A stretch of DNA of 64,000 nt, from NCBI GenBank assembly GCA_037367405.1, contig JAZKJV010009784.1, forward strand, positions 1,054,001 to 1,118,000, written 5' to 3'. A program made the position numbers and the translations under genes. Source of the DNA: Ottelia alismoides. Its lineage: Eukaryota; Streptophyta; Magnoliopsida; Alismatales; Hydrocharitaceae. Of this stretch, positions 44,142 to 55,473 are shown in pieces. How positions within the stretch are numbered: the stretch's first letter is position 1; every line of letters starts with the position of its first letter. Under the pieces are notes generated by a model that was not told the origin of the DNA, did no database searches, and saw nothing but the letters and a program-made list of their open reading frames with translations.

Positions 44142-44608
44142 CATGTATATTCTCCTCTTTTTCTTTTTCTTTTTCTTTCTTTCTTTCTTTTCACTTCTTT
44201 TTCAAATAAGTGTTTGCTAAGGGACTAGCAAAAGTTAAGTATAGGGGGGTGATGAATACCCATTCATCACTCTTTATTCTTATATTTTAGCTACAAAAAC
44301 CTTTGCAAATGCATGTATATTCATGTAAATACAAATAATTAGCAAAAGCATGCATTGTATAAAGTTTACTAATTAGCATGTATATTCTCCTCTTTTTCTT
44401 TTTCTTTTTCTTTCTTTCTTTTTCGCTTCTTTTTCAAATAAGTGTTTGCTAAGGGACTAGCAAAAGTTGAGTATAGGGGGGTGATGAATACCCATTCATC
44501 TCTTTATTCTTATATTTTAGCTACAAAAACCTTTGCAAATGCATGTATATTCATGTGAATACAAATAATTAGCAAAAGCATGCATTGTATAAAGTTTACT
44601 AATTAGCA
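44142..44608 (+). repeat. Tandem duplication of polypurine tract plus LTR start
   Basis: Unit 1 (44142-44376) and unit 2 (44377-44608) both run CATGTATATTCTCC, CTTTTTCTTT run, AAGTGTTTGCTAAGGGACTAG, polypurine tract, TGATGAATACC and on to AATTAG. CATG is shared at both joins (44377 and 44609), a microhomology footprint. The result is two polypurine tract-LTR junctions, at 44250 and 44482. Confidence 0.9.
44471..44481 (+). other. G5 polypurine tract (inner copy; duplicate at 44239-44249)
   Basis: GTATAGGGGGG directly before TGATGAATACC at 44482. The first copy precedes the same LTR start at 44250. It is identical to the G4 tract. Confidence 0.88.
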
Positions 44609-47600
44609 TGTTTTTGTGCAAAAATAAAAGAATAAAGAGACAAAAGAAAAAGAGGGAAATATTTAGAATAAATATTGAGCAACATAATTCTAAGGGAGGG
44701 CTCAGCATGGGCCTGACCGCATAAAAGCCAAAGTAGAGAGAGATAGGGGCTCATGTGTGTAAATAGACCTGTAAATAAATAATTATATTTTCCTCTAAAA
44801 AAATTAGAATAAAATGGTTTGTATATATCGTATATATATATATATTTATAATTATAAAAATCAAAACAAAAATAGAAAAATTAAAAAGAAAACAAAAACA
44901 TCCTTTTGTACATATTCATCATGTACATACAACCACTCCTATATTTATTTCACACAAAAAATAAATTAATTAAAATTCCAAAACTTTTGTAAATATTCTA
45001 TTTATTATGGTGTAAATAAATAAAATAAAAACAACAAAAATAAAAACAAAATAAAAAGAACAAAATTAAAAACCAAAAGTAATATTGTAAAAATACCATG
45101 TATATAGATGTATATACCTATTTATTTCACTATTGTATATAAATAATAAAAATAAAATAAAAATACCCTTTTATTCCTAATTTTATACTATAAATAAATA
45201 AAATATAAAATAGGAATAAAAATGCACAAAAATAACTAATTAAAAATCAATAATAAAAATCCTATATTGTACATATACCTATATATAGCCCTACTATGTA
45301 CATACCCTATTTTTACTTTGAAAAATTAATTAAAAATCACCAAAAAATAGAAAAAATTAAAATAAAATATTTCATGTTTTATATTTTCCTTAAATCGGCC
45401 ATTTTCTATTTTAAAATGAATTTTTAATTATTTTCCACGTGGCGCACTCCCATTGGTCCACGGGGAATGTTGACCCCCGATCAACTCCCCCCGCGGACCC
45501 TCTTCTCTCGCGGATCGGGCTGTCGACCCGATTTCTCCTCTTTTTCCGCGCTCGATCCTCCCGCCATTTGCGCAAACCCCGGGTCCTACCCCTTCTTCTT
45601 GCATCCGAGACCCACGCCCGGGGGATTGCATCGGGGTCCGCGCTCTGAGCAGCCCTACCCAACAACCCTAGCCGGACCCCTGTGACTATAAATCCCGAGC
45701 TCCGCCGCACGATTTCCCTATCTTTTGGCTCCCCTTCCTTCATCCCAGGACCTCCACCGTCATCCTCGAGGTGACAGCTCGTTGCTGGTAGTGTTGTAGA
45801 GAGGAGAGGTTGGTTGGACCATCGATCCGGTGTCTTTGCGCCGCCGTGCTCCGCCCCAAGGTAGAGCTCGAGCCTCGGGCCACGACGTCCCCCGAGGCAA
45901 GGACCCAGAGCACCAGCAACTCATCCCCTGTCGACTCGACCACCTAGGTAGCCCTATTTCTCTTTCCTGTTCTTTAATTTTTGATTTCGCCCAAATCTCG
46001 CCGTCGCCGACCATCATCGATTCCGGCCACACCCACCTTCCATTCGATCATCGGACCGCACCACCGCACTCGCCTTCCTCCCGCGCACCTTCTCTGACCC
46101 TCCATTCAAACCAACTCGCACAGGAGCTGGGGTTCTAATCCCTTCACCGTCGCATCGCCGGGGTTCGTCCGTGCCACCGCTCCGTCCACCTTCACCACCG
46201 CTAACAGGGTCGAGGCAGTTTACCCTCGACCCAGGAGCTCTTTGGTTGCGTTTTGTAGGTCAATCGAGGGCTGTTTGAGGCCCTCCTACTTGAGAACCGG
46301 AGCTTCTCCTCCGCCGGAGTCGACAGAGCTCTCCGGAGCTCCATTGATTCATCGGAGGCGTTCTGCAGACGCGGGAGGCTAAGGCGAAGCTTCCTCGATC
46401 ATCAGAAGCCCCCGCGAAGGCCTGGAGCACACGTACTGGGCCGGCGAAGTTTGTCGGTCTCATGTTCCTCCAGGACCTTCAGGAACCATTAGATCAGCCT
46501 CCAGCTCCAGTTTCAATCTCCACCGTCCATTCGAGGAGCAACCATCACCGTCGATCCTTGGAGGGTTGATCCGCACCGTCCGATCAGAGAGGTTTCCCCA
46601 CGTTGCACCAGAGCCATCGGATTTCACACGTGGCGAGACCACCGCCGCTCGATCAGGACGAAGGCTTCCTTTGTTGGGCGCCACCCCTTCCCAGCCGTCC
46701 ATCAGCACACGTGGCGTCCATCTGACGGCCTACTTAATAAAGGGTAATTTATCCCTTAGGCCCTTATCTTTAGTGTAGTTTCGTTTCAGTCCTGTAAATA
46801 TTTTTTGCATTTTATTTACGTTGGTACTTTTGCACTTTGGACCCTATCTTGTCTGCTTATTGCATATATACCCCTGCCTGTAGTGTGTCACGAGCATCGA
46901 CACGTGCTCTGTCTGGGATATTTGCATTGATGCCCTTATAGTTCTGGATGTTATTAAATGAATGGATCTTTTTAGATAATTGCATGTATGCCCCTGTGCG
47001 TGATTTTTTTAGAGCATGTGTGTGTATTAGTGGGTAAATTACACTAAGGTCCCTGGGCTTTTAATACTTGTTATTATTTAGCCCAAGAACTTTATTTCTT
47101 TACGATTAGGTCCCTGTATGCTCCAGACACGCGCCTCGCGCGTGACTTCTTGGGTATTTTGCACCGGACCCCCCAGAAGTTTTATTATTTGCGTACAGGT
47201 CCCTGTACACTGTATCTAGATTTATATTTTTAATAAAATATCTAACTAACTCCAAATTCAACGAAAATTGTATACATGGCTCCTGCCATGTTGTAAAATT
47301 TTCTAGAATTTTTGGGGACATTTTTTATTTCATTTACTATTTTTAAAAATTCAAAAACATGCATTTTCTTTATTGTCTGAATTAAAAATTCACAAAAAAT
47401 ATTAAAACTCATCCAAAAATTATAAAAAATTAGCTACTGTGTCTTTTTGCTTGTTTGATTTTCTGACCAAATTTGGTCATTTTTCATTATATAAAACTCA
47501 TAAAAATTGAAAACACCTAAAAATTCAGAAAAATTCTAATAAATAATCTAAAAATATAAAAACAATAATTTCTGTGCCTAAATTTTCCTTGTTTCTTTCT

Positions 47601-48177
47601 CTATACAGGAAAATTACCTCCAAGCTCTTTAGGGGCTTTTAGATATTTTATCTAAGTCCCTCAAGCTCGGCTGGACAGTACCTTCATTTTCTTGCATTGT
47701 TTTATTTTTAGAAAATTAAATAAAAATCATAAAAATACCAGAAATAAACTAAAAACAGTAAAAATCATAAAATACACAAAAACAGTTTTTTTGAATTTTT
47801 GATTGATTTTGTATGCATTAAATAATTGTTCATAGTTGGTTATTTCATTGGTTTCTTTATTTTCCTTATTAATTAAAAACCCAAAAAATATAAAAATTAA
47901 AAATCCACCAAAAATACATTCCTTTTATTTTTCGATATTTTCGACTACTTCGTAGGCCGCAAGGCCATCACGTGCTCCCTGAGTCCAACCCTGGTCGCTA
48001 TATTAGGCTAATCTAATAGCCAGGACCGCTATTGTGTTTATTTGATTTTCTCTGAGTTTGGTGGTCTGTTTTACATTTTCTTGATTGAGCTGAGATCCTC
48101 ATTGAGCCGGGTCGCAATGACCCTTGAGTGATTTTATATTTTATTCCGGATTGATTTGAGTAATTTTTGGCTCCTCA
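44482..48177 (+). repeat. G5 3' LTR
   Basis: 3696 bases, colinear with 30295-34003. The start palindrome has lost AC (CATTCATCTCTTT instead of CATTCATCACTCTTT). The end reads GGCTCCTCA where the 5' LTR has GCTGTCATCA. TATAAAT at 45687-45693 is intact and AATAAA is at 46736. The ORFs at 45411-46778 lie in the GC-rich block and are shadows. The GTCAA duplication follows. Confidence 0.95.
45687..45693 (+). promoter_or_regulatory. Intact TATA box in the G5 3' LTR
   Basis: TATAAAT in TGACTATAAATCCCGAGC. A transcript starting here would run outward into the C2 gag-pol remnant in sense. Confidence 0.6.
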
Positions 48178-48182
48178 GTCAA
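48178..48182. repeat. Target-site duplication of G5, right copy (GTCAA)
   Basis: GTCAA before CCAGTTGACCGG, where the C2 gag resumes. Confidence 0.95.
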
Positions 48183-48717
48183 CCAGTTGACCGGACCAAA
48201 TTATTCGGATTGGATCCGAAGTTTGGAACTTGTCTTATATGCGGAGCGCATCTCTTATGTGCTGAACAAGGACAAGATAGCAAACCCTAAGACTGCAGAA
48301 GATAAATCATATAATGATAAATATGATGAAGACCATAATCTGGCAAGGTGTTACATCCTTGGGTCATTGTCCAATGTGCTTCAGAAGCAACATGAAAAAA
48401 TGAACCTTTGCAAAGAGATTATGCTGAATCTGAAGGAAATGTTTGGTGATATAAATCGCACACAGCGTTACAACATGATGAAAGAGCTTATTCACTGCAA
48501 GATGCAGGAAGGGACCTCTGTCAGAGAACACGTACTCAAAGTGTTTGGGTACCTCTCTGAATTGGAAACCCTGGGAGCCTACATGGATTCTAACATGCAG
48601 GATGATTTTATTCTCCTGTCGCTCCCTAAGTTTTTCAACAACTTTGTCTTGTCTTATCACATGAGAAAAGGTGATTTCACTAACGTTGGGCTGTTAGCTG
48701 CATTGAAGTATGCATAA
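48183..48717 (+). pseudogene. C2 gag, main part
   Basis: The gag frame resumes after the G5 duplication: QLTGPNYSDWIRSLELVLYA, YILGSLSNVLQKQHEKMNL, NRTQRYNMMKELIHCKMQEG, VREHVLKVFGYLSELETLG and MRKGDFTNVGLLAALKYA. This is the copia Gag (UBN2-like) pattern. TAA at 48715 ends it where C1 has Lys. The following residues DVMKKDGPSSSAMVAQV continue the same frame, so this is one point stop. With the codons at 30263 it is a single gene cut by G5. Confidence 0.93.
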
Positions 48718-49457
48718 GATGTCATGAAGAAGGACGGACCCTCTTCTAGTGCAATGGTTGCACAAGTGAGAGGAAAGCGCGGGCGGAAGAAAGGTTCTCG
48801 GAAGGGCCCGACCCCGAAGAGAAAGAAGAAGAATCAAGGAGTTGGTTCATCTTCTAGTGCGCCCACACTAATGACATCGAAGAAGTCCGATGTCTGTCAC
48901 CACTTCAAGAAGTCGGGGCACTGGCAACATAATTGCCCAGATTACCTAAAGTCTGCTGACAAAGGTAAAGCCCGAGCATGTATGAAATCTACTTTCATCA
49001 TTGAAACTAGATTTCTCGTTGGACGAGAAGGAACTTGGGTTGTAGATTCTGGTGCTTCTGTTCATGTATGCAATTTGTTGCATTTGTTTCAGGAAACTAG
49101 GAATGTGGAGCAAGGGGAGATAGTTATCCAGATGGGATCTGATGCAAGTGTTGCAGCAGTCGCCATCGGGACGTGCAGACTATCATCATCTAGTGGTCGA
49201 GTCCTAGTACTTAAAGAGTGTCTTTATGTACCTGAAGTCAGGAGGAATTTGATATATGTATCTAAGATTGTTAGACATGGATACTCCTTCCTGTTTTGTA
49301 ATAAGTTAGTCATTAATCATTATGATAAATTTATTGCGGAAGGTGTTCTGACTTATGGTGGACTCTATGAATTGTGCATTGATGATTGTGTCATAAATGT
49401 CACTACCACCGATAATAAAATCATAAGAAATATAGGGAGAATGAAAATCATTCGAAT
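48718..49457 (+). pseudogene. C2 nucleocapsid and protease
   Basis: Same frame as gag: a basic stretch (KRGRKKGSRKGPTPKRKKKN), then a damaged zinc knuckle CHHFKKSGHWQHNC (near 48895-48936). C1 has CHHCKKLGHWRRIC, so the second cysteine has become Phe. The protease starts WVVDSGASVHVCN (near 49036), with DSG intact, then GEIVIQMGSDASV, LKECLYVPEVRRNLIYVSKI and YELCIDDCVINV near 49369. The frame shifts by one before the integrase, between about 49400 and 49457, and this segment ends with TGA at 49459-49461. Confidence 0.9.
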
Positions 49458-50396
49458 ATGATTTGGCATCAAAGGATTGGTCATTTGTCTGTTGATAGGA
49501 TCAATAGATTGATAAAGGATGGACCTTTAGATTTTCTACAAGTTCAATCTTTACCTACCTGTGAACATTGCATTCGAGGTAAAATGACCAGGATGCCTTT
49601 CCATAACAAGGTTACGAGATGCGAAGGTATTCTTGATCTAATACATACTGATTTATGCGGTCCCTTCAGTACCGCGACTAGAAATGGATATCGATATTAT
49701 TTGACGTTTATTGATGACCATTCGCGATACAGATTTATCTTCCTACTACGTCATAAATCTGAAACCTTTGAAAAGTTCAAAGAGTTGAAGGCTTTGGTTG
49801 AGAACCAAATCGATAGGAATATCAAACGAATTCGATCTTATCGAGGTGTTGAGTACCTCTCAGATGAATTCAAAGAATATCTTAAAGAGAATGGAATTGT
49901 CTCCAATCTCACTCCCCCTGGAATTCCCCAACTTAATGGTGTTGCTGAAAGACGCAACAGGATCATCATGGACATGGTCCGTTCAATGATTAGCAAAGCA
50001 CATTTACCTCTTAGTTTCTGGGGATATGCATTAGAGACTGCAATATATATCCTGAAGAAGATTCCTAGTAAGTCGGTACCCAAAACTCCTCACGAGCTCT
50101 GGTATGGAACCAAACCTAGTGTTAATAACTTGAGGGTTTGGGGATGCTTGGTCCATGCGAAGAACGTGGATGCAAGTAAGATAGAATCGCACACTCGTGA
50201 GTGCTACTTCATTGGGTATGTTAAAGATGGTATTGGATACCAGCTTTATGACCCTGAGACCCAAACGGTTTTTGTCTCTAGGTATGTGAAATTTCTGGAG
50301 GATGATTTTCCTAAAGGTCAAGACAGAAATGAAGGAGAGGAACTCATTGAATCCCTTGAGGATTCTGAGATTCCTAACCAGAAACTGAAGAGATAA
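49458..50396 (+). pseudogene. C2 integrase
   Basis: 313 codons open. The zinc-binding region has WHQRIGHLSVDRINRL and CEHCIRGKM (near 49564). The core starts LIHTDLCGPF (near 49641), continues with IDDHSRYRFIFLL, and the second block is IRSYRGVEYLSDEFKEYL at about 49830, where TAT (49839-49841) replaces the catalytic GAT kept in C1 (IRSDRGDEYLL). NGVAERRN has the catalytic Glu. WYGTKPSVNNLRVWGC lies near 50101. A one-base deletion near 50373 (C1 TTCTTGAACC, C2 TTCCTAACC) puts TAA at 50394. A copia integrase missing its central Asp cannot be active. Confidence 0.93.
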
Positions 50397-51560
50397 ATAA
50401 AGATTAATCACCCATACCTCTTCGAAGGAGTTCGAAGGTGGTTGCACCACCTGAAAGCTATGGATTCCATGTGTCAAGTGAAACTGACATTGATCCTTCT
50501 TCATTTGATGAAGCTCTAGCGGATCATGACATGGATAGATGGATGCTAGCAATGAAGTCAGAAATTGACTCCATTCATAAGAATGGTGTATGGACCCTAG
50601 AGGATCCACCTAATGTGGTAAAACCCATTGGCTGTAAGTGGATCTTCAAGAGAAAAAGGGGACCTGATGGGAAAGTAGAGAGTTTCAAGGCACGACTCGT
50701 AGAGAGAAGGCATCGACTACGATGAGACGTTCTCTCCTGTGGCTATGCTTAAATCCATCAGAACACTGCTAGCTATAGATGCATCTCTTGACTACGACAT
50801 CTAGCAGATGGACGTCAAGACAACTTTCCTCAATGGATACCTCGAAGAGGATATCTATATGGAGCAACCCCATGGCTTCATAGTTGAGGATGGTAAAGTA
50901 TGCAAGCTGAAGAAATCCATCTATGGGCTCAAACAAGCTTCTCGTAGCTGGAACATCACATTTGACAAAACCATAAAGAGTTATGATTTTGTGCAGAATC
51001 CTGATGAACCTTGTGTGTACAAGAAGCTTAGTGGGAGCACCATTGTGTTCATCATGCTTTACGTAGATGATATCCTTATCATTGGGAATGATACATGAAT
51101 GATGACCAGTGTGAAAATTTAGCTATCCCATACCTTTGAGATGAAAGATCTTGGAGAAGCCTCTTACATTTTAGGCCTGAAGTTGTTCAGAAACCGAGAA
51201 AAAAGAATAATGGGATTATCACAGCATGGATACATCAAGAAAATTCTTGAATGATTCCGTATGGATAGTTCAAAGAAAGGATTCCTCCCCTTAGGACATG
51301 GTATCCATCTGTCCAAATGGATGGCTCCTCAAAGTGTTGAGGAAAAGAAAGCCATGGCTGGATGCCCCTACGCATCAGCTGTAGGAAGCTTGATGTATGC
51401 CATGATGTGTACTAGGCCAGACATCTTCCATGCAGTGGGAGTGGTAAGTCGTTACCAATCCTACTATGGCGAGAAACACTGTAATGCAGTAAAGAACATA
51501 TTCAAATATCCAAGACGGACGCAAGATGACATCTTGGTCTATGGGGATGGTGATCTCTAA
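50397..51560 (+). pseudogene. C2 reverse transcriptase
   Basis: RT in several frames: RSSKVVAPPESYGFHV (50425), WMLAMKSEIDSIHKNGVWTL and PIGCKWIFKRKRGPDGKVESF (50626). About 16 bases are then missing after KARLV near 50700. QMDVKTTFLNGYLEEDIYM follows TAG at 50802 (Trp expected). Then come YGLKQASRSW and the catalytic YVDD at 51060-51071. TGA 51096, TAG 51120 (Trp expected), TGA 51252 and TAA 51558 interrupt the C-terminal part (MKDLGEASYILGLKL, YASAVGSLMYAMMCTRPDI). The catalytic motif itself survives. Confidence 0.93.
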
Positions 51561-52043
51561 GTCTTTGGATATACAGATTCAGACTTCCAGTCAGATATTG
51601 ATGATCGAAAGTCGACATCAGGGTTTGTATTCCTGTTGGATGGTAGTGTTGTGAGCTGGAGAAGTAAGAAGCAGGACACTACGACAGATTCAACAACAGA
51701 AGCTGAATACATTGCCGCATCGGATGCTGCAAAGGAGGCGGTGTGGTTGCGCAAGTTCATCTTGGAGCTTGGTGTAGTTTCCTCTGATACTCCCATCCCG
51801 TTACTCTGCGATAACACGGGAGCCATTGCCCAGGCAAAGGAACCCATATGTCATCAAAAGAGCAAGCACGTGGAAAGGAAATACCACATCATTCGGGAGA
51901 TTCAAAAGCGTGGTGATATCATCATCACCAAGGTGGCCTCTGCCGACAACATTGCTGATCCTCTTACCAAACCTCTGACACAGAAGGCTTTTGACCAGAA
52001 TATAATGAGTATGGGTTTACGGATTGTACCTGAATGGTTCTGA
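51561..52043 (+). pseudogene. C2 RNase H
   Basis: Directly after the 51558 stop: VFGYTDSDFQSDIDDRKSTSGFVF (catalytic Asp in TDSDF), SWRSKKQDTTTDSTTEAEYIA (Glu in EAEY), IPLLCDNTGAIAQAK (Asp), KHVERKYHIIREIQKRGDI and the C-terminal NIADPLTKPLTQKAF. It ends at TGA 52041-52043, seven bases before the purine tract. The catalytic D-E-D set is present and the frame is open. It would degrade template RNA and leave the purine primer. Confidence 0.93.
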
Positions 52044-52049
52044 GGGCTA

Positions 52050-52057
52050 GTGGGAGA
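52050..52057 (+). other. C2 polypurine tract
   Basis: GTGGGAGA, one base before the LTR start TGTTGG. GGGCTAGTGGGAGATTGTTGG-type context is common in plant copia elements. Confidence 0.88.
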
Positions 52058-52058
52058 T

Positions 52059-54584
52059 TGTTGGACATGTGAGACCTGGGCGAACCATTCTTACAGTAAA
52101 TGTTATTGTAATATTTATATTTATCAATAAAAGGTTATTGATGTTTCACTCCCTTTCTAAAATTATATGAATGAATGCACCGTAAGGTCCCTTTGTACAA
52201 TTAGGGTTATGTACCATGGTCATCTTGATGATCATATAGCTGTTGATTCATTAAATGAATCATAGAGGCTGGTGTTTGGATGAATATCTAAGGAGTTAGA
52301 TAGAGGACTCATCAAGCACCGTCAAATGATCATTAAGAGAAGATCTCCAGCCTGAGTAGGAGATGGTAATCCTTTCCCACATAGGCTGATATCTGACTGA
52401 TCTCTCGATGTAGGTCCTCTGCATGGGAATAGTGATTCGGAGGTGTCAGATTAGTTAGGTCAATGGGTTGACTTAACGAGATCGAGATAACCTAGGTCCT
52501 GTGTTGAATGCTGTCACAGCATAGGCACGCATCCTCTGACCAGAGACAGATGTATTGTTATATGTGTGAGTATGTACATTTGGCAGACTGATAGGTTGAT
52601 GGCCTAACCAAGTTCTATACATCGGCAAGCTGGTGTGCATATAAGAGCATATGGGCAATACGATCTCTCAAAGGGATCATGCAAGTTCACTTATGAATCG
52701 GAAGACATGAGCTTACTCATGAGGTATTGGGACTGATCAAATTCCATGCATGGTCGTCATGCTTTGGAAGCATGACATGAATTTGATGGTATGATATATG
52801 CTTTGGGAAAGCATATGTTCGATACCAACTCCCAATGACCAAGATTGAGAAACTTAGTGATCAAGCCCTGAAGAAGACAGCATAAAATTGATCTTGATCT
52901 TCGGGTTGACCATGGGTCTTCCAGTATGCAGGATGTACATGTATTGGGAATACCTGAGGATGATGTGATCATAAACTATTGTATATCCATGATGCTTCCA
53001 TTCCGAGAGAGTGATGAAACAGGTCTGGATTTTAGTGACTCCTTTTTAGTAGAGAAGCAATCCGATCTTAGTCCAAGTGTTGGACATTGGTCTGAATGAG
53101 ATTCAGATTCAATGAGAAGGTTAGATTTGCGGTCTTGATTTAATCAAGCATCTATGGGAGGTTCGTAAGATCTAGATTTGAGACAAAATCTCAATATCCA
53201 AGTCACTATACGTGGAACAATACAATCTCCCTGTCCTTATCTCCAAGTATCTGCGGAGAAAGCACATTATTCTTGAAAGGGTTTAAGAATAATTCATTTG
53301 ATGAAATGCATATCCTAGTAAGAAAGACTTGATGATTAAATGAGATTTAATAATCAAGCATAATATGAATGGGATTCATATTGTGAGAATAATTATCCAA
53401 TATAATTAAATAGGATTTAATTATCAAGAATTAGAGAATGTGGATAATACTATCCATAATATTTGTGTATTGTAAATATGATTTAAAATATACATATATT
53501 CAAGAGAGAGAAATTTCGTAAATAGCATTTGTTAATTATTAAATGTGGATTGGATTCTTATTTATTAATTAATTGGAAATGTAATTTACAAATTAGTTTG
53601 GGTTGTGAATTTGATTCACATATTTTTCGATGGCATGATTGAAATATTCACAAATTAATTTGGAATTAATTTGGTGGATATTATTGCAATAATAGAGATA
53701 ACAAGATAAATAAAAGGAGACAAAATAACCACCTAAATAAAAGGTGGCATCACCTATGACTTATTCATAGGTGACGCCCCCTATAATTTAGGATGGTTTG
53801 TTGCCTCCCTTTTTTTATTATCACATTATCTCTTGATAAATTTATTTATGTTAAATTAAAATTTGTTTATAATAATGCAACATATATTTAATTTAAATAT
53901 AAATAAATGTTGTTGGTTTTAGCCAACAACAATCATAGCCATTGACTATTACATAGACCAAGCATGGCCGTTGGATCTATGTGTCCCATGGATTGAGATC
54001 CATTGGATCCTAAACTAATATAAAAGTAGGGCTAACCTAGCCTTTCTTGGTACATCATCAAGAGTTGTAGAAACCTACTACTCTCTCTCTCTCATTCTCG
54101 TCTAGCCTCTCTCTCAATTTCATGTGGCCATCCACTTTGTGAATTGAGGAGGAGAGCATCTTGCCTTCGCCTTCGACGACTCGGGGATCTCCTTCTTCTT
54201 TGGGGCGACTTGCTCTGGAGGAAGACGACGGATTTTGTTTGACAAAATCAAGGGATTCATCGCTTGGATCTTCATCGAGGATTGCTGGAGGAACGCTACT
54301 CATCATCGTGCTCGCAAGTGCGTCCTTCGTGGATCAGACTTGAGACAGGAGGATCTCTTGTTTGGGATCTCGCGATCACAACCACGCTCCAAGAGGTATT
54401 CCTTATACTTTGTGTTTTGATGAAACGATCTGAGAAGTGTCCTCGTGATCATGTGGTTTCATCTTTAGATTTAAAATTTTTAATTTCCGCCGCATCTAGC
54501 AACTAGTGCGACTAGTTGCTCCGATTGCATACGATGCGATTGACACGCTTCCGCGATGCGCTTAAGGATTCTCAATATCCTTCA
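52059..54584 (+). repeat. C2 3' LTR
   Basis: TGTTGGACATG...ATCCTTCA, 2526 bases, matching the 5' LTR. TATAAAAG at 54019 and a CT run of 13 bases. The small ORFs inside (e.g. 54161-54506) lie in the transcribed leader and recur in both LTRs without protein features. Confidence 0.97.
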
Positions 54585-54589
54585 CTCTT
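54585..54589. repeat. Target-site duplication of C2, right copy (CTCTT)
   Basis: CTCTT directly after the 3' LTR end TTCA. On the minus strand it is AAGAG within the G4 integrase codons. Confidence 0.95.
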
Positions 54590-55473
54590 TACTTTGTCCT
54601 TATAAATCAAACTATTATCATATGCCCTGTTTGGGATTTCCAAGAGCTCGTTCAAGTTCAAGTCTCGACAAAGCTTCCCTACGTGACTACTCCAAGTAAT
54701 CTTCTTAATTGCCCACGGGAAAATGGGAAATCTTTCCATAGATCAATCTAAATGGTGAAGTACCCAATGGTGTCTTGTAGGTTCTCTTATAGGCCCACAG
54801 AACCTGGTCCAAGAGTTGCGACTAGTTCTTCCTATCAGGACGAACCAATTCCTGCAAAATACTCTTCACCTCTCTGTTCAAAACCTCTGCTATGTCGTTG
54901 GACTGTGGGTGGTAAGGACTAGTAATTCTATGCTCAAATCCATAGTCCTTAGCTAAAGATCTCATATCACTGTTCACAAAGTGGCTACCCCATCAGATAT
55001 CAAAACTTTTGGCACCCCGAACCTAGCAATAATATGGTCTCTCACAAAATTACAGACAGTCTTGCTGTCTGCAGTTTGGGTTCGGATAGCCTCCATCCAT
55101 CTGGATAAATAATCAAGTACCAACAATATGTACTCATGTCCTTGACTGTTGGGAAAGGGACCCATAAAATATGTGCCCCATGCATCAAAAACATCACAAA
55201 TAATCATCGTTTGTATGGGCATCTCATCTCTCTGTCCAGCTGTCCCTCCCATCCTTTGACAAATCGGGCACGACCGTACAAAATCAATAACATCTCTAAA
55301 CAAGGTCGGTCAATACAATCCACATTGAAGTACTTTGTGAGCGGTTCTCTTTCCTGAATGGTGTCCTCCAGCCTCAAGTGAATGACAATAAGTGAGGACA
55401 CTCTGGTATTCCTCCTGAGGAATAGACCTTCTCCAAACACAATCCAATCCTTCGAAGAAAAGGAAAGGATCAT
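54590..55473 (-). pseudogene. G4 integrase, N-terminal and catalytic part
   Basis: Minus strand from 55473: zinc region (LRLEDTIQERE in a shifted frame; CPICQRMGG near 55265), then the core AWGTYFMGPF near 55180-55150. The first catalytic Asp is Tyr here (codon at 55169-55171), while G5 has WGIDFMGPF. VLISDG near 54990 keeps the second Asp. Further down come PYHPQSND..AEVLNREVKSILQ (about 54905-54850), TPLGTSPFRLIYGK and finally YKDKVK at the C2 border. Stops and a frameshift lie after SDGVATL (54974). The gene continues at 25899. Confidence 0.9.

Larger units (their letters stand above)
30295..48177 (+). mobile_element. G5: Athila-type Ty3/gypsy element inserted in C2 gag
   Basis: Two LTRs of 3709 and 3696 bases, a tRNA-Asp primer-binding site, a polypurine tract and GTCAA duplications define a complete 17.9-kb element. 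The internal region has gag, protease, RT, RNase H and integrase in gypsy order, and a 2-kb 3' UTR without an envelope-like ORF. FMDDFSVYG in RT, WGIDFMGPF in integrase and the TGGCGCC primer site are Athila-lineage features. It is the youngest insertion in the window by nesting, yet it carries many stops. Confidence 0.97.
25900..54584 (+). mobile_element. C2: complete Ty1/copia element split by G5
   Basis: Two LTRs of 2528 and 2526 bases, an initiator tRNA-Met primer-binding site, a purine tract and CTCTT duplications define a full element. Its own length without G5 is about 10.8 kb. Coding order is gag, zinc knuckle, protease, integrase, RT, RNase H, which is the copia order. The host gene at the site is the G4 integrase in the opposite direction. 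The element is inactive through stops, frameshifts and the G5 insertion. Confidence 0.97.

Noticed and set aside
30295..48177. Endogenous pararetrovirus (caulimovirid) insertion
   Set aside because: LTRs, integrase with DDE motif, 5-base target duplications and the polypurine tract define LTR retrotransposons; no movement or coat protein is seen.
50031..50609. 192-codon minus ORF
   Set aside because: Antisense of C2 integrase and RT.
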